From an uncultured Nocardiaceae bacterium (GTDB lineage Bacteria; Actinomycetota; Actinomycetes; Mycobacteriales; Mycobacteriaceae), in assembly GCA_936936565.1 (NCBI GenBank), contig CAKZIX010000048.1, positions 1 to 26,104 of the forward strand: DNA of 26,104 bases, read 5' to 3'. Shown in pieces: positions 25,866 through 26,104 of the stretch. How positions within the stretch are numbered: the stretch's first letter is position 1; each line of letters begins with the position of its first letter. Made by a program: the position numbers and the translations under genes. The notes beneath the pieces were generated by a model. That model searched no databases. It was not told the DNA's origin and saw only the letters and a program-made list of their open reading frames with translations.

Positions 25866-26104
25866 ATGGCAGTCAAACGAGCACCGTCGAAGAAGGTTCG
25901 TGCCGAGCAGGCGCGGCGGCCCAAGAAGAACCCGTTGATCGCCGCGGGTGTCGAGACGGTCGACTACAAGGATGTGAACCTGCTGCGCACGTTCATCTCC
26001 GATCGCGGCAAGATCCGCAGCCGCCGCGTCACCGGCCTCACCCCGCAGCAGCAACGTCAGGTTGCCGTCGCCGTGAAGAACGCGCGCGAGATGGCGCTGC
26101 TGCC
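25866..26104 (+). CDS. rpsR: 30S ribosomal protein S18, zinc-free form (partial, runs off window)
   Basis: The first 79 codons are present: AVKRAPSKKVRAEQARRPKK, NPLIAAGVETVDYKDVNLLR, then TFISDRGKIRSRRVTGLTPQ and QQRQVAVAVKNAREMALL, continuing past the window edge. No cysteine is seen in the visible part, as in the alternative S18 (Rv2055c type, about 88 residues), so only the last few residues should be missing. ATG at 25866 follows GGTGAGGAG. It is the last gene of the rpmB-rpmG-rpsN-rpsR set seen here. Confidence 0.94.
   Translation, partial: MAVKRAPSKKVRAEQARRPKKNPLIAAGVETVDYKDVNLLRTFISDRGKIRSRRVTGLTPQQQRQVAVAVKNAREMALL

Overview
The window reads as chromosomal DNA of a high-GC mycolic-acid actinobacterium (order Mycobacteriales; a Nocardia/Rhodococcus/Gordonia-like genome is my best guess, not a firm assignment). 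The evidence is the GC-rich third codon positions, frequent GTG starts, a SepIVA/DivIVA-like gene, an EspC-like ESX substrate, an Rv3369-type PPOX protein, and a gene order on the minus strand that matches the M. tuberculosis backbone as I remember it (fpg-rnc-[rpmF]-DUF177-sepIVA, coaD-rsmD-pyc, then recG-DAK).

Layout. 1-1006: end of a kdp potassium-pump operon (kdpB tail, kdpC with an unusual cysteine-containing insertion). 1162-2617 (minus): a PPOX/F420-type protein behind a PHP-domain phosphoesterase. 2618-2807: a divergent control region with two palindromes 30 bp apart. 2808-4817 (plus): glutamine-dependent NAD synthetase, convergent and overlapping a GT1 glycosyltransferase at 4786-6093. 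6174-6752: a RibD/DHFR-fold protein. 6838-9209: DNA repair, RNA processing and ribosome genes mutM-rnc-rpmF-DUF177, tightly packed. 9306-10076: the septation coiled-coil protein. 10163-14752: coaD, rsmD and pyruvate carboxylase.

14753-21028 is an accessory island inserted in this backbone. An EspC-like small protein overlaps a 1556-residue Rhs protein with a WXG-type N-terminus, a proline/threonine linker, an Rhs cage with an intact PxxxxDPxGL motif and a 125-residue uncharacterised C-terminal tip. A putative immunity gene starts inside the Rhs stop codon. Beyond it lie what look like two tandem copies of a small DUF7660-like family, the first broken by a frameshift and a nonsense codon. The last 1.3 kb of the island is visibly less GC-rich. 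I read this as an ESX (type VII)-exported Rhs toxin with a cognate immunity gene and a spare-immunity array.

21119-24927 (minus): recG and a DAK/FakA-like kinase. Divergent from them, 25132-26104 (plus) holds rpmB-rpmG-rpsN-rpsR. The last three are the cysteine-free (zinc-independent) ribosomal protein paralogues. The L28 at the head appears to be a chimera: zinc-type N-terminal half, zinc-free C-terminal half. It sits at the housekeeping rpmB position beside DAK and recG, with no recognisable Zur operator. Together with the Rhs island this is the most interesting part of the window.
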